This document shows positions 34,168 to 43,766 of a DNA stretch of 64,000 nucleotides, piece by piece. This DNA is from Arthrobacter sp. N199823. GTDB taxonomy: Bacteria; Actinomycetota; Actinomycetes; Actinomycetales; Micrococcaceae. The DNA lies in the NCBI RefSeq assembly GCF_002929705.1, contig NZ_PJIN01000011.1:45706-109705 (forward strand). Reading direction: 5' to 3'. Below the pieces are notes generated by a model that worked only from the letters and a program-made list of their open reading frames with translations, ran no database searches and had not been told where the DNA came from. The position numbers and the translations under genes were made by a program. Every line of letters starts with the position of its first letter. Position 1 is the first letter of the stretch.

Positions 34168-37100
34168 TCATACGGAGTTCGCATTTGCAGTGCACAGGCC
34201 GATGAAGGCGCCCAGCTCTGCCATGACTTCGGGGCGTGCCGGCATGAAGTTGCTCAGTTCGGGGGAGCGGATGATGACGGCCCGCCACTGCCCGCGTGAC
34301 ACGGCGACGTTGATGCGGTTGCGGTTCAGCAGGAATTCCATCCCGCGTGGGGCTCCCGACGGGTCTGCGCAGGCCATGGTCACCAGCACTACCGGAGCCT
34401 CCTGGCCCTGGAACTTGTCCACGGTTCCGACCTTTACGTCGGGCAGGCCTGCCTGGTCCAGGATCTCCCGGACCAGATTGACCTGGGCGTTGTAGGCGGC
34501 CACCACCAAGATGTCCTCCTGCGCCAAAGCGCGCGGGGCTTTGTCTGGGCCCGCCGTCCACATGAGGCCCACATGTTGCCTCACCTGGACCACCACTTCC
34601 GCGGCCTCCTCCGGAGAAGACTGCTTATTGTCCTTTTCGCTCGCAGGATCCTGGCTGACGTACACGGTTTCCACGCCCGGGACTTTGCCTTCGAGGTGGC
34701 GCTGGGTGGCCGCCAGTGCCGATGTCAGCTTCCCCTCGTAGCTCAGGCGGGACACCGCAGCGCACAAGTCAGGGTGCATGCGCCAGGAATCGGCGAGGAA
34801 GTAGCCCAGTTCTTCCGGCAAGGTGGCGTGGCTGGCGGATAGCCAACCCAGCGCGGATTCATCCACGGGAGCCGGGTGCGAGCCCTGCGTGACCTGCGGC
34901 AGTTGCTGCGGATCGCCCAGCAGCAGTAGGTTCTTGGCCGCCCGGGATACGGCTAGCGTGTTGGCCAGAGAGTACTGCCCGGCCTCGTCAATGACCAGCA
35001 AATCCAGCGAGCCTTCAGGGACATTGGTGCCGGTCATGGTCCATGCGGTGCCGCCAATCAACGCGCCGCCCTCACTGTTCAGGAGCTTGGCGAATTGCTT
35101 GTCGTCGATGGTTTTCCACGGTACCTCATGAGGCGTGGCCAGTTTCTTGCCCACGCGTTCGGGGTCAACGTGCGCCTTTTCAATCGCCGCCCGCAGCATG
35201 TTTTCCACCACGGCATGCGACTGCCCCACCACGCCAATCTTCCAGCCCTCCTTCATGAGGCGGGCGATGACGTGCGATCCCACATGCGTCTTTCCAGTGC
35301 CGGGCGGGCCTTGGACGGCAAGGTAGGAATGGTCAAGGCTCAGCACGGCGTCGGTAATGGCGGTGATGTAGTCATGCGTTTGCGTGCTGTGCCCGTCTCC
35401 ATGCACGACGGCGGAGGGCAGGCTTGCGCCGTCCCTCAGCCTGGGCGTGGCCTTGCGCAGAATATCCAAGCCCGGGTGCTTGGGCAGCTTGGGCTGCTTG
35501 GGCGCCGTGGGAGGGAAGGCGGGTGGCGCAGGCAGTGTGGGAAGCGTTCCGCCCACTTTGGTGGCCAGTTCCGAGAGCGCCGCCCGGATGCTTGCCGTGG
35601 GGACAGGTTTGTTGGGAGCCAAGGCAATGGGCAGCTGGTTGTAGGGCTGCACTTTGGTGGTGGACTTTTCCGTCACAAGCAAAACGGTCAGTTCCGGGGT
35701 CCCCGGGTCCGACACGTCTTCGAGGACGGCGACGTTGAACAGTCCACCGCGTGTGGCGGGTTCCCTGCCTGATTCGGCAGGGTCGTCCTCCATTCCCTCG
35801 GGAAGCGGGGCGTTGTACATTCCAAACCAAGTGGTTCCAGTGCGGAAGTCCGAGCCCTCGGTGGCTGTTCCGGTGACCTTGAGGGTGCGGGATTCGGTCC
35901 GGGCACGGGGCTTGTCGGCGGGCCTGGCCCAATCCTCCATCACTTCGACATCGTTGATGCGGAGCATATTGCGTTCCTCGGCCCAGTGTTCGGGGCCCTT
36001 TTCTAGCCGGTCAAAGTGGCCCCACCAGAACTGCTTGTCCTCACGCCGGTGGTAGCTGGCGGCGGCCGCCACCATCTCGACCGCGTTTTCCTCGGCGCTG
36101 AGATCGTAACCCTTTTGTCCCCTGAGAGCCGAGATGTACTCGTCGAGGCGGAGCTCTTCGGGGCTAGGCTCATAGCTGCTCTTCTTTTCTTCCTGCAGTT
36201 TGAGCTTGCCGCTACCCTCGGCCCAGGATGCCGCCGTTGTCGCGGCCTCGATGGTGAACAGCCAGTCACGCAGGCGCAGCGTAGAGACGCAGTCGTACCG
36301 GTTGTAATCGCTGATGGAGGCCAACGTCTCCTCCGCCTTGGCGGCCATGGCAGCGTCACCAGCACGTCCGGCGTCGCGCTGTTCGCAATACTCGGCATAC
36401 GCCACCACGGAGGCGCCTGCGTCTTTTACATCGCCCGCGCGGACGTTTTTGCCCATGTAAAACGGCTCGAGCTTTTTGATGGAGTAGGAGCTCTCCGAGA
36501 TGCGTACCGACTGGCGGACGGTGTCCAGCAGATCGACAAGCAGGCCCGAGCGCAGCCAGTCGTCGATGGTGTCCTCGCCCCCTCCATGGAAAACGGAGAG
36601 GTTCCGTAGTGCCGACTTTTCATACGGCGCGTAGTGGTAAACATGCATGTCCGGCCATATTTTGCGGCGGGTCTCCACATAGTCGAGAAAGTTGAGGAAT
36701 GCCGCTCGTTCCTCGTCCCGGGAATGCGCCCAGAACGGCTTGAACACCAGGTCCGCATCCGGCACAGCTGCCGGGTCCACACCGGGCGGCAGCGCCTCAA
36801 TGGAGCCGAACAGGTACTCGATGCCCCACTTTTCCGTGACCGGGTCCTGCCACAGGGGATCGCCCTCAAAGTCGAAGAAGATGTCGCCGTCACTTGGCGC
36901 AGGCAGCTTGCTGACAGTCGGCAGCACCTTGAAGCTGATTTCACGGGCCTCGGCGCCTTCGCCCACAGTGGCCGTTCCGGTGGGTGTTTCGAGTCCCAGC
37001 TGCATGCGAGCCTGGTCGCGCAGGCGTTCCAGCGGACCTTTGGCTGGCGGAATTGGCATATCTGCCAGTGCTTGGACAGTGCTGATGCCCTGTGCCATGA

Positions 37101-37884
37101 GCTTGCGACGCTGGGACCCGGTCATGCCGTTGACCAGGAGCAAGTCCTGATGCTCGGCCACTTGCTGAGAGCAGTAGTCGCAGCGACCGCAATAGCTAAT
37201 GCCCTCCTGCAGCCAGGCAACAGGCAGCGGCTGGGCACGGTGGGCGCTGGTCAGTCTCAGGAACCGCTCCCGGTGTTCACGGAAGACGGGTAGCAAATCC
37301 GCCATGGCGTGGTCACTGTGCTTCCGGTTGCCCAGTACCAGGGTAGTCACCTCATGGAGAGGAATCTTGTACTTCTGCAGCTGATCCCCATAGGCGGCAA
37401 GCTGCAGCAGGGCGCTGACTTTTGCGTGCCGGGCCAGCTTGGTGTCGTGAACGGCGTACGCGTTGTCATCCTGGCGCATCAGGAAGTCGGCAAAGCCCAC
37501 CATGGAGCCGTCAAAGAAGGTGGCCTGGAAAACAACGTCCGCGCCGATCCGCAGCGCCTCCAGCGTTTCCTCACGCTTGGCTTCCAGCCCGGCCCAGCTC
37601 AGCGCACCTTCCGCGCGGGAAACAGACTTCACACCGTTGCCCGTCGCAGCATCCCACTTGCCGAATTTCTTCTCGTATTCGTTGAGGATCTTTTCTTCGT
37701 AGACGTCGCCCAGTTTCGCGGCACGTTCAAGCATGTCGTCCTTGGCAAAGCCCGGCTTGGTGGCCCGGCCGAGCTTCTCGTCCAGAATCCGCAGCGTCCG
37801 GTACTGGCATTCGCTGGCCGTTACCAAATCCGACGCCGAAAAGATCAGCGGCTTGTTGCCCTCTGGGGAGTCAAGCAAAAACAT
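34168..37884 (-). CDS. RecB-like nuclease/RNase H-like/SF1 helicase (TM0106 family)
   Basis: 1238 residues, three catalytic modules. At the N-terminus is a RecB-type PD-(D/E)XK nuclease: GFADF (Asp133), DTK (147-149) and QLAAY (161-165). Cys26 with CGRCDYC (Cys232, 235, 238) gives a one-plus-three cysteine layout like the iron-sulfur nucleases AddB and Cas4. The middle module starts with FFDFEGDP and later has YNRYDC, an RNase H-like DEDD exonuclease arrangement. The C-terminal SF1 helicase has Walker A QGPPGTGKT, Walker B VIDEAGQ, GDPQQLP, and the C-terminal FQGQE and NVAVSRGQ motifs of the UPF1/DNA2 type. The protein is probably a DNA or RNA processing machine; such genes are annotated as TM0106 family. 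The start at 37884 is plausible. The partner is unknown. Confidence 0.88.
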   Translation of the reverse strand: MFLLDSPEGNKPLIFSASDLVTASECQYRTLRILDEKLGRATKPGFAKDDMLERAAKLGDVYEEKILNEYEKKFGKWDAATGNGVKSVSRAEGALSWAGLEAKREETLEALRIGADVVFQATFFDGSMVGFADFLMRQDDNAYAVHDTKLARHAKVSALLQLAAYGDQLQKYKIPLHEVTTLVLGNRKHSDHAMADLLPVFREHRERFLRLTSAHRAQPLPVAWLQEGISYCGRCDYCSQQVAEHQDLLLVNGMTGSQRRKLMAQGISTVQALADMPIPPAKGPLERLRDQARMQLGLETPTGTATVGEGAEAREISFKVLPTVSKLPAPSDGDIFFDFEGDPLWQDPVTEKWGIEYLFGSIEALPPGVDPAAVPDADLVFKPFWAHSRDEERAAFLNFLDYVETRRKIWPDMHVYHYAPYEKSALRNLSVFHGGGEDTIDDWLRSGLLVDLLDTVRQSVRISESSYSIKKLEPFYMGKNVRAGDVKDAGASVVAYAEYCEQRDAGRAGDAAMAAKAEETLASISDYNRYDCVSTLRLRDWLFTIEAATTAASWAEGSGKLKLQEEKKSSYEPSPEELRLDEYISALRGQKGYDLSAEENAVEMVAAAASYHRREDKQFWWGHFDRLEKGPEHWAEERNMLRINDVEVMEDWARPADKPRARTESRTLKVTGTATEGSDFRTGTTWFGMYNAPLPEGMEDDPAESGREPATRGGLFNVAVLEDVSDPGTPELTVLLVTEKSTTKVQPYNQLPIALAPNKPVPTASIRAALSELATKVGGTLPTLPAPPAFPPTAPKQPKLPKHPGLDILRKATPRLRDGASLPSAVVHGDGHSTQTHDYITAITDAVLSLDHSYLAVQGPPGTGKTHVGSHVIARLMKEGWKIGVVGQSHAVVENMLRAAIEKAHVDPERVGKKLATPHEVPWKTIDDKQFAKLLNSEGGALIGGTAWTMTGTNVPEGSLDLLVIDEAGQYSLANTLAVSRAAKNLLLLGDPQQLPQVTQGSHPAPVDESALGWLSASHATLPEELGYFLADSWRMHPDLCAAVSRLSYEGKLTSALAATQRHLEGKVPGVETVYVSQDPASEKDNKQSSPEEAAEVVVQVRQHVGLMWTAGPDKAPRALAQEDILVVAAYNAQVNLVREILDQAGLPDVKVGTVDKFQGQEAPVVLVTMACADPSGAPRGMEFLLNRNRINVAVSRGQWRAVIIRSPELSNFMPARPEVMAELGAFIGLCTANANSV

Positions 37885-38060
37885 TCTGTGCCTTCCATGG
37901 CGTACCTAGTAATGCAGGTCGATGCTCTTGAATCTAGCAAGAGCCACCCACATTGGCGCTTTCGAGGTGCATGGTTGCCTGCGGCGCGACTCGCCAGGTG
38001 GGCCGTGCGCGCGGGGCCGCTTGTGAGGCAAGATGGGAGTGACACCGACTTGGAGAACTC

Positions 38061-39533
38061 ATGCCCACGTTCCGCTATGAAACCATCCTTCCCTTCCCGC
38101 GCGCTGAGGTATTCCGGTGGTTTACCCGGCCCGGCGCCCTGGTGCGGCTCACGCCGTCGTTCTTTGGGACAATCCGCGCCGAACCCAGTGACGGCATCAA
38201 CCCAGGGTCCACGGCGGTCCTTGGTGTGGGTGTCCCGGGCGGGCTGGGGATGTGGCTGGGTTCCGCGGCAGGCGCGGTGCGGGGCGTGCTGCCGGTCCCG
38301 TGGGCACGGCCCGAGCTGCGCTGGTACGCACGGCACACCGAATTGGTGCCGGATGTCAGCTTCACTGACGTCATGGACAAGGGGCCGCTTGCTTCCAGTA
38401 GCCACACTCACACCTTTGTGGACGGAACGCCTGGCACCACTGTGATGCACGATGCGATGACGTTCGAGCTGCCTAAAGTGGCCCGTAACGGCTGGACGCA
38501 CGGGCAGATGCAGGCCGAGCTGACACGCATGTTTGCGTTCCGAGAGCAGCAACTGCAGGGAGATCTAGCCTTCCACGCCTCGCATGCGGGTGAGCCACGG
38601 GTGATTGCTGTGAGTGGGGCGTCGGGGTTGGTGGGCCGCCAACTCTGTGCCTTGTTGGGCGGCGGCGGGCACACCGTGCGCAGGCTGGTCCGGCACGCGC
38701 CGCGTGGTGCCGATGAGATTTTCTGGAATCCGGACACCGGAGACATTGACCGTGAGGCTCTGGCTGGCTGCACCACGGTGATTCATCTGGCCGGGCACCC
38801 CATTGGTGGGCGGTTCACGGAGGCCAACAAGGAAGCAATTCACCAGAGCCGGGTACGCGGTACCTCCTTGTTGGCCGAGACCTTGGCCTCTCTAGCGTCC
38901 GACGGCGTGGCGCGCACCTTGGTCTCCGGCTCCGCCGTGGGCTACTACGGCGCAGACCCGCACGCTTCTTCGGAGGGTGGGCTGCCCGCGGCGCTCGTGG
39001 AGTCCGATCCTGCCGGGAGTGATTTCCTGGCCTCCGTCTGCCGGGACTGGGAAGCTGCCTGTGAACCCGCGGCTCAGGCCGGGGTGCGGGTGGTCAATGT
39101 CCGGACCGGCATTGTGCTTTCTGCCGGTGGTGGCGTGTTGCAGCGTCTGCTTCCGCTGTATCTGGCGGGTGTGGGTGGTCCGTTGGGTGAGAGTCAGTGG
39201 CAAAGTTGGGTAGGCATTGATGACATTGCCGGCATCTTTGCCCACGCCGCGCTGTCGCCGGAGGTGAACGGTGCGTTCAACGGCGTTGCCCCGCATCCGG
39301 TGAAGGCCGGCGAGTTTGCGCGCATCCTGGGCCGGGTGCTGCACCGACCCGCCGCTGTGACGGTGCCTGCCTTTGGTCCCAAACTGCTGCTGGGAGCGCA
39401 GGGCGCGGCCGAATTGGCGCTGGCCAGCCAGCGCGCATCCGCCGCTAAGGTCCAAGGTGCGGGATATGAGTTCCGCCATCCGGACCTTGAGGCGGCCCTG
39501 CGGCATATTTTGGGTGCTAAAGCGTCGCGCTGA
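38061..39533 (+). CDS. SRPBCC domain fused to TIGR01777 epimerase
   Basis: 490 residues. The first 160 form an SRPBCC ligand-binding fold (start TFRYETILPFPRAEVFRWF). From about 175 an SDR epimerase follows, with NAD-binding VSGASGLVGRQL, then HLAGHPIGGRF and SGSAVGYYG, and a C-terminal DUF1731 part (PVKAGEFARILGRVL). TIGR01777 proteins such as YfcH are NAD-dependent epimerases of unknown substrate; the fusion with SRPBCC is common in actinobacteria. A 23-bp hairpin follows. Confidence 0.92.
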   Translation: MPTFRYETILPFPRAEVFRWFTRPGALVRLTPSFFGTIRAEPSDGINPGSTAVLGVGVPGGLGMWLGSAAGAVRGVLPVPWARPELRWYARHTELVPDVSFTDVMDKGPLASSSHTHTFVDGTPGTTVMHDAMTFELPKVARNGWTHGQMQAELTRMFAFREQQLQGDLAFHASHAGEPRVIAVSGASGLVGRQLCALLGGGGHTVRRLVRHAPRGADEIFWNPDTGDIDREALAGCTTVIHLAGHPIGGRFTEANKEAIHQSRVRGTSLLAETLASLASDGVARTLVSGSAVGYYGADPHASSEGGLPAALVESDPAGSDFLASVCRDWEAACEPAAQAGVRVVNVRTGIVLSAGGGVLQRLLPLYLAGVGGPLGESQWQSWVGIDDIAGIFAHAALSPEVNGAFNGVAPHPVKAGEFARILGRVLHRPAAVTVPAFGPKLLLGAQGAAELALASQRASAAKVQGAGYEFRHPDLEAALRHILGAKASR

Positions 39534-39539
39534 AGGGTG

Positions 39540-39601
39540 CGGGGGTAGTTGTTACCTTTCGCCGACGGTCTGCCGAGCGCGAAAGGTAACAACTACCCCC
39601 G
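39540..39601. terminator. 23-bp perfect hairpin, CCTTTCGC type
   Basis: Arms at 39540-39562 and 39579-39601 are perfectly complementary (CGGGGGTAGTTGTTACCTTT at the left) with a 16-nt loop. It lies 6 bases after the TIGR01777 gene stop and before the leftward gene that ends at 39648. The stem shares GCGAAAGGT with the hairpin at 44995-45055. Confidence 0.75.
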
Positions 39602-39647
39602 TGTGGCAATGCGGCGGAAAACGGCTGGCAAAAACTCCTGACGAGCA

Positions 39648-40346
39648 TCAAACGCCGGCAGTGAAGCCTCTTTTTCGGCGCCCATTGGCGTTGATCCACC
39701 ACGCTATTCCGCCAATGGTCAGGCCACCGCCCACGAGGAGAGCAAAGACCCCCACAATGATGCCGCCGACGGACGTGAAGAGACCGGTGAAGAAGGAGCT
39801 GAAATCAGAACCTTCGGTCATGACGGCGTCGACCGGGGCGGGGCTGTCAGCACTTAGACCTTCGGTGCCGGAAAAGTTGGTGCTGGGCCCGGAATAGCCA
39901 GGACCTGGGGTGATGACGATGGTGTAGCTGCCAGCCTTCGCAGCTGAGAAGGAGGCGAAAGACTGAGCCTTGAAGCCGCCCACCGAAGAACTACCGCTGA
40001 CCTCGGTGGGCTCAACAGCCACCGAATTTCCGTCCGGCCCTATGACGCTAACGGTATCTGGTTCTAGTCCGAACTGGCCGGTGGGGCTTTGCTGGACCTC
40101 CCACAGATCGTAGCTGAGGCCACCGGCCGAGGAGAGTTCAAACTCCTCCGACATCGTCAGGGCAGTCAACGCAGCACTGCCGGGCTGACCTTGGGCGGTG
40201 ATGATATTGAGCGGCAAGTTGGACACCATCGTGGTGATGCCGACGATGAGCGCAACTATCCCGAGCAGCAGCACGGCAATGCCGCTGAAGGTGAGAATTT
40301 TGGGCCCGGTGGTCGATGCGGGTTTGGGCGGGATAGGCGAATGCAT
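39648..40346 (-). CDS. Two-segment membrane protein of unknown function
   Basis: 232 residues from the ATG at 40346 (MHSPIPPKP); longer starts are unconvincing. One membrane segment near the N-terminus and one near the C-terminus (VGGIIVGVFALLVGGGLTIGG) flank an outer domain of about 150 residues without a recognised motif. The C-terminus is basic. I do not recognise the family. It runs the same way as the MFS gene upstream (22-bp gap) and may share its transcript. Confidence 0.72.
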   Translation of the reverse strand: MHSPIPPKPASTTGPKILTFSGIAVLLLGIVALIVGITTMVSNLPLNIITAQGQPGSAALTALTMSEEFELSSAGGLSYDLWEVQQSPTGQFGLEPDTVSVIGPDGNSVAVEPTEVSGSSSVGGFKAQSFASFSAAKAGSYTIVITPGPGYSGPSTNFSGTEGLSADSPAPVDAVMTEGSDFSSFFTGLFTSVGGIIVGVFALLVGGGLTIGGIAWWINANGRRKRGFTAGV

Positions 40347-40368
40347 GCCTGCCAGACTACCTGCCCGG

Positions 40369-41688
40369 CTACCCCGCAGCGTCCGTGACGTGCTGGGGAA
40401 TAGCAGGATCCGGCGCGGCCCGCCAAGCCCGCACACCAAAGCTGACCATCACGATCAGCACCGCCAGCGCCATCATATTGACCCAGAAAAATCCACCCAT
40501 AGCCAACACCGGTCCGGCCATAGCTGCCATGCCAGCGGCAGCGAAGTTCATGGTCATGTCATTGGCACCCTGCAGCGGGACTCGCAAATCCTCTGGCGCG
40601 GACGCAGTCAGCAGGGACGATCCGCCGATCAGGCAGGCCGACCATCCCAGCCCCAGCATGGTCAGCGCCATGGACATCAGGGCCGGATCGCTGCCTTCCG
40701 AGACAATGGCTCCCAGCGTGATGGCGGCCAGGAAAATGCCGCAACCCAGCATGACCACACGCATCGCGCCGAGCCTGTCCACGAGCCATCCAAATAACGG
40801 ACTAGCGGCATACATGCCCAGAATATGGAGGCTGATGACTATGCCAATGATCTCCAGCGAATGCCCGTGCGCGTCCATGGCCACTGGGGTCATCACCATC
40901 ACGCCCACCATGATGGCGTGCCCACCCGTGACGGCCGCAAGGGCAAAGAGAGTCCGTGGATTGTGGCTCGCCAGCCGGAGCGCGCGCCAGGCACCATGGC
41001 GCTTGTTCTTTTTCTCTGGCCTATCTGGGTTGACTTGTTGAGGAGCGGACGACGCCGGACCCTCAACCGCCGCTCCTGTGTCAGCTGCCGCTGTGCTGGC
41101 GACTGGCGCAAGGAAGAAGATGGCTATGACGAGCGCCGCGGTGATAAAGGCGATCAAGGAAAAGACAAAGGGGCCAGAGAGTGGCACCAGGCCCAGCGAG
41201 GTGCCGAACAATCTGCCGGGTTCGGATAAGTTGGGCCCGGCCACCGAGCCGACGGTGGTGGCCCAGATAACGATGGCCATGGCGCGGCCGGCTTTTTCCG
41301 GGGCAGCACCGTCCACTGCGGCATAGCGTGCCTGCAGCCCGGACGCCGTGGCCGAACCGAAGAACAACATGCCGGTAGCCATGAGCCAGAACTGGCCCAG
41401 CGAGGCAGCCAAAAGAACCAGGGCCGCACCCACGGCACCGAGCGCAAAGCCGGTGCTCAGAGCCCAGCGGCGCCCGGCTCGGACGGCGAGGTTGGCCAGC
41501 GGTACGGCAACCAGCCCCGCGCCCAGAGCCGACGCAGTCTGCACAAAGCCAGATGCCGCCGTCGTGCCTGCCAGTTGTGCGGCCAAGATTCCGCCTACGG
41601 CAACGCCCGAGGCGACGCCTACGCCGGACAGCAATTGGCCAACAACCAGCACGCCTTGATTGCGGCGTTGGTGGGTGGGAGAGCTCAT
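40369..41688 (-). CDS. MFS transporter
   Basis: 439 residues with about twelve membrane segments and a central loop of about 40 residues rich in Pro, Gln and basic residues. The loop between segments two and three reads NLAVRAGRRWALSTG, a close variant of the classic charged MFS motif. The start and end are clear. The substrate is unknown. It lies 9 bp before the stop codon of the ArgP-like gene, on the same strand. Confidence 0.87.
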   Translation of the reverse strand: MSSPTHQRRNQGVLVVGQLLSGVGVASGVAVGGILAAQLAGTTAASGFVQTASALGAGLVAVPLANLAVRAGRRWALSTGFALGAVGAALVLLAASLGQFWLMATGMLFFGSATASGLQARYAAVDGAAPEKAGRAMAIVIWATTVGSVAGPNLSEPGRLFGTSLGLVPLSGPFVFSLIAFITAALVIAIFFLAPVASTAAADTGAAVEGPASSAPQQVNPDRPEKKNKRHGAWRALRLASHNPRTLFALAAVTGGHAIMVGVMVMTPVAMDAHGHSLEIIGIVISLHILGMYAASPLFGWLVDRLGAMRVVMLGCGIFLAAITLGAIVSEGSDPALMSMALTMLGLGWSACLIGGSSLLTASAPEDLRVPLQGANDMTMNFAAAGMAAMAGPVLAMGGFFWVNMMALAVLIVMVSFGVRAWRAAPDPAIPQHVTDAAG

Positions 41689-41697
41689 GAATGGATC

Positions 41698-42585
41698 CTA
41701 GCCGAGGGCCTCCGCGGCTGCTTGGGCCACGGCCACCGAGAGCACATCAAGTGCCTGCGATTGGATCTTCCACCGCTGCCAAAATAGCGGGATTTGGGCG
41801 AGGCTTCCTGGGCGCAACTCCACGAGGTTCCCCGAGCGCAGCCCATCCTGGCAATGGGCTTCTGGCATCATGCCCCAGCCGAGGCCCAGTTTCACTGCCT
41901 CGGCGAATTGGATGGTGTCCGGGATGAAATGTTGCGGGCCGGAATGGTGCTGGCCGGTGGTTTGTGCCAAAAAGTTGTTTTGCAGGGTGTCGCTGCGGTC
42001 GAATTGGATGACGGGGGCTGCTGTGAGTTGTTCGGCTGTGAAGCCCTTGGGAAACCACTGCTCCATGAGGTTGGCGGACGCTATAGCGCGGTAGTTCATG
42101 GTCCCCAGCGGGGTTGCGGAACAGCCCTGCACGGGCGTTGCCGTAGCGGTGACTGCGGCCATGACGGCTCCGGAGCGGAGCAGGTTCACTGAGTGTTGTT
42201 CGTCCTCGCGGACAAGTTCCACGTTCAGGCGCCCGTCGTTCGGAAGCAAGGCGAGGGCGTCCATGAACCAGGTGGCCAAGGAATCGGCGTTGACCACGAT
42301 GGTGAGGGATCCCCGGGTGCCCGTGTTGGGCTCCAGTTCCGCGGCTGCGTCATCTTCAAGCTGACGCAGTTGCCGGGAGAGTTTGAGCACCACGGTGCCG
42401 GCCGGCGTGGTGGTGATGGGTGTGGTTCGCAGCAGCAGGACCTGCCCGGCAACATGCTCCATGGCCTTGATGCGCTGAGACACCGCCGAGGCGGTCACGT
42501 GCAGACTGTGGGCAGCGGCGTCAAAAGTGCCGTTCTCCAACACCGTCAGAAAGGTCCGGAGCTGCTCTGACTGAAATCTGATCAT
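41698..42585 (-). CDS. argP: LysR-family regulator, LysG/ArgP type
   Basis: 295 residues with an N-terminal winged helix-turn-helix (FDAAAHSLHVTASAVSQRIK) and a C-terminal LysR substrate domain. The family activates an adjacent LysE-type basic amino acid exporter when lysine or arginine builds up. It diverges from a LysE gene with 64 bp between the starts, the exact layout of Corynebacterium lysG-lysE. Effector binding is inferred from context. Confidence 0.88.
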   Translation of the reverse strand: MIRFQSEQLRTFLTVLENGTFDAAAHSLHVTASAVSQRIKAMEHVAGQVLLLRTTPITTTPAGTVVLKLSRQLRQLEDDAAAELEPNTGTRGSLTIVVNADSLATWFMDALALLPNDGRLNVELVREDEQHSVNLLRSGAVMAAVTATATPVQGCSATPLGTMNYRAIASANLMEQWFPKGFTAEQLTAAPVIQFDRSDTLQNNFLAQTTGQHHSGPQHFIPDTIQFAEAVKLGLGWGMMPEAHCQDGLRSGNLVELRPGSLAQIPLFWQRWKIQSQALDVLSVAVAQAAAEALG

Positions 42586-42649
42586 TAGATTTCCTTAGGT
42601 AGCATGAAAAACATTAGCTGTACTGCTGAATGTCAGTCTAGTAGTTTCA

Positions 42650-43285
42650 ATGCTTGTGACTACCCTGAATATTTTTGCCACCATGACCACCGGGCTCGGC
42701 GCTGGCCTGGCCCTCATTATCGCCATCGGAGCCCAAAATGCTTTTGTGCTGCGGCAGGGCATCCGCGGGGAACACGTTGGTTTAGTTGTCTTGGTTTGCA
42801 TGCTCAGCGATGTGGTCCTGATCGGCGCGGGAATCTTTGGGATTGGAACCGTGATCGCTGCGGCGCCAGCTGTTGTTACTGTGATCAGTTTGGCGGGAGC
42901 CGCCTTTCTGATCGCCTACGCCGCGCTGGCTGCCAAACGAGCTTTCCGGGAGGGGGCGCTGACTGCAGGGGACCAACAGGGAAGCCTTGGCCGCAAGGCT
43001 GTCCTTGTCACGGCTCTGACACTAACCTGGCTGAACCCCCACGTTTATCTGGACACGGTGCTGCTGCTGGGCACCTTGGCGAACCAACACGGCGAATTGC
43101 GCTGGTGGTTCGGTGCCGGAGCTGCCTTGGGCAGCATCATCTGGTTCAGTGCTCTGGGTTATGGGGCTAAGCTCTTACGGCCAGTTTTCGCCAAGCCCGG
43201 TGCGTGGCGTGTCTTGGACGGGCTGATTGCCGCCGTCATGCTTTTCCTTGGCGTGAAGATGGTTTTGGGGGTTGTAGCTTCTTAG
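42650..43285 (+). CDS. lysE: LysE/ArgO-family basic amino acid exporter
   Basis: 211 residues, six membrane segments. The N-terminal block GLGAGLALIIAIGAQNAFVLRQGI is the LysE family signature, and the NPHVYLDTVLLLG block is typical of segment five. The exporter removes lysine or arginine and related amino acids. The start is the ATG at 42650; an ATG at 42683 would shorten it by eleven residues. It ends overlapping the convergent gene by 4 bases. Confidence 0.92.
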   Translation: MLVTTLNIFATMTTGLGAGLALIIAIGAQNAFVLRQGIRGEHVGLVVLVCMLSDVVLIGAGIFGIGTVIAAAPAVVTVISLAGAAFLIAYAALAAKRAFREGALTAGDQQGSLGRKAVLVTALTLTWLNPHVYLDTVLLLGTLANQHGELRWWFGAGAALGSIIWFSALGYGAKLLRPVFAKPGAWRVLDGLIAAVMLFLGVKMVLGVVAS

Positions 43286-43689
43286 AGCCAGTCCATTTCC
43301 ACTTGGAGGAATGACTCGGCAGAACGAATGGCCCCGGAGAAAGCTTCCGCCTCGGTGGGAGATGTGTTCGGTGTCCGCAAATACCATTCGTGGAGATTTG
43401 TATGGACCCGGATGACACCTCCGCTAGCGGGCGCGTAGAACATTGCGAAACGCTGAACCGGCCATTCGGCGGAGGTCTCGATGCCCACGAGTAAGGCAGC
43501 GCCCAGCGCTGGATTGAACCATTGGGCGATAGGCCGGCGCCTGTCTTCAAAAAAGAGTCCAGCGGCGTAGCGGGCCGCCACTGCAGTCCCCATCTCGGCG
43601 CTCAACCTTTCGCGCCACAACGGCAGGATCACCGTGTCATGGCGCTGCCACACGGCGGGAATCAGCGGCTGCTCGCTTGGGGAACTCAC
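43282..43689 (-). CDS. Small soluble protein of unknown function
   Basis: 135 residues, no signal peptide or membrane segment. It has a basic N-terminal part and regular hydrophobic spacing, with VIRVHTNLHEWYLRTPNT and a C-terminal EMDWL. I do not recognise the family. It converges with lysE by 4 bases. Nothing in the neighbourhood suggests a role. Similar length to many actinobacterial hypothetical proteins. Confidence 0.6.
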   Translation of the reverse strand: MSSPSEQPLIPAVWQRHDTVILPLWRERLSAEMGTAVAARYAAGLFFEDRRRPIAQWFNPALGAALLVGIETSAEWPVQRFAMFYAPASGGVIRVHTNLHEWYLRTPNTSPTEAEAFSGAIRSAESFLQVEMDWL

Positions 43690-43766
43690 GCTTTAAGTCT
43701 AGTGCGAACCGGCTGCGTTGCTAGAGCTTTCTGACCACGCAGCGGTCGAGCGTGGCACCGTAACGC

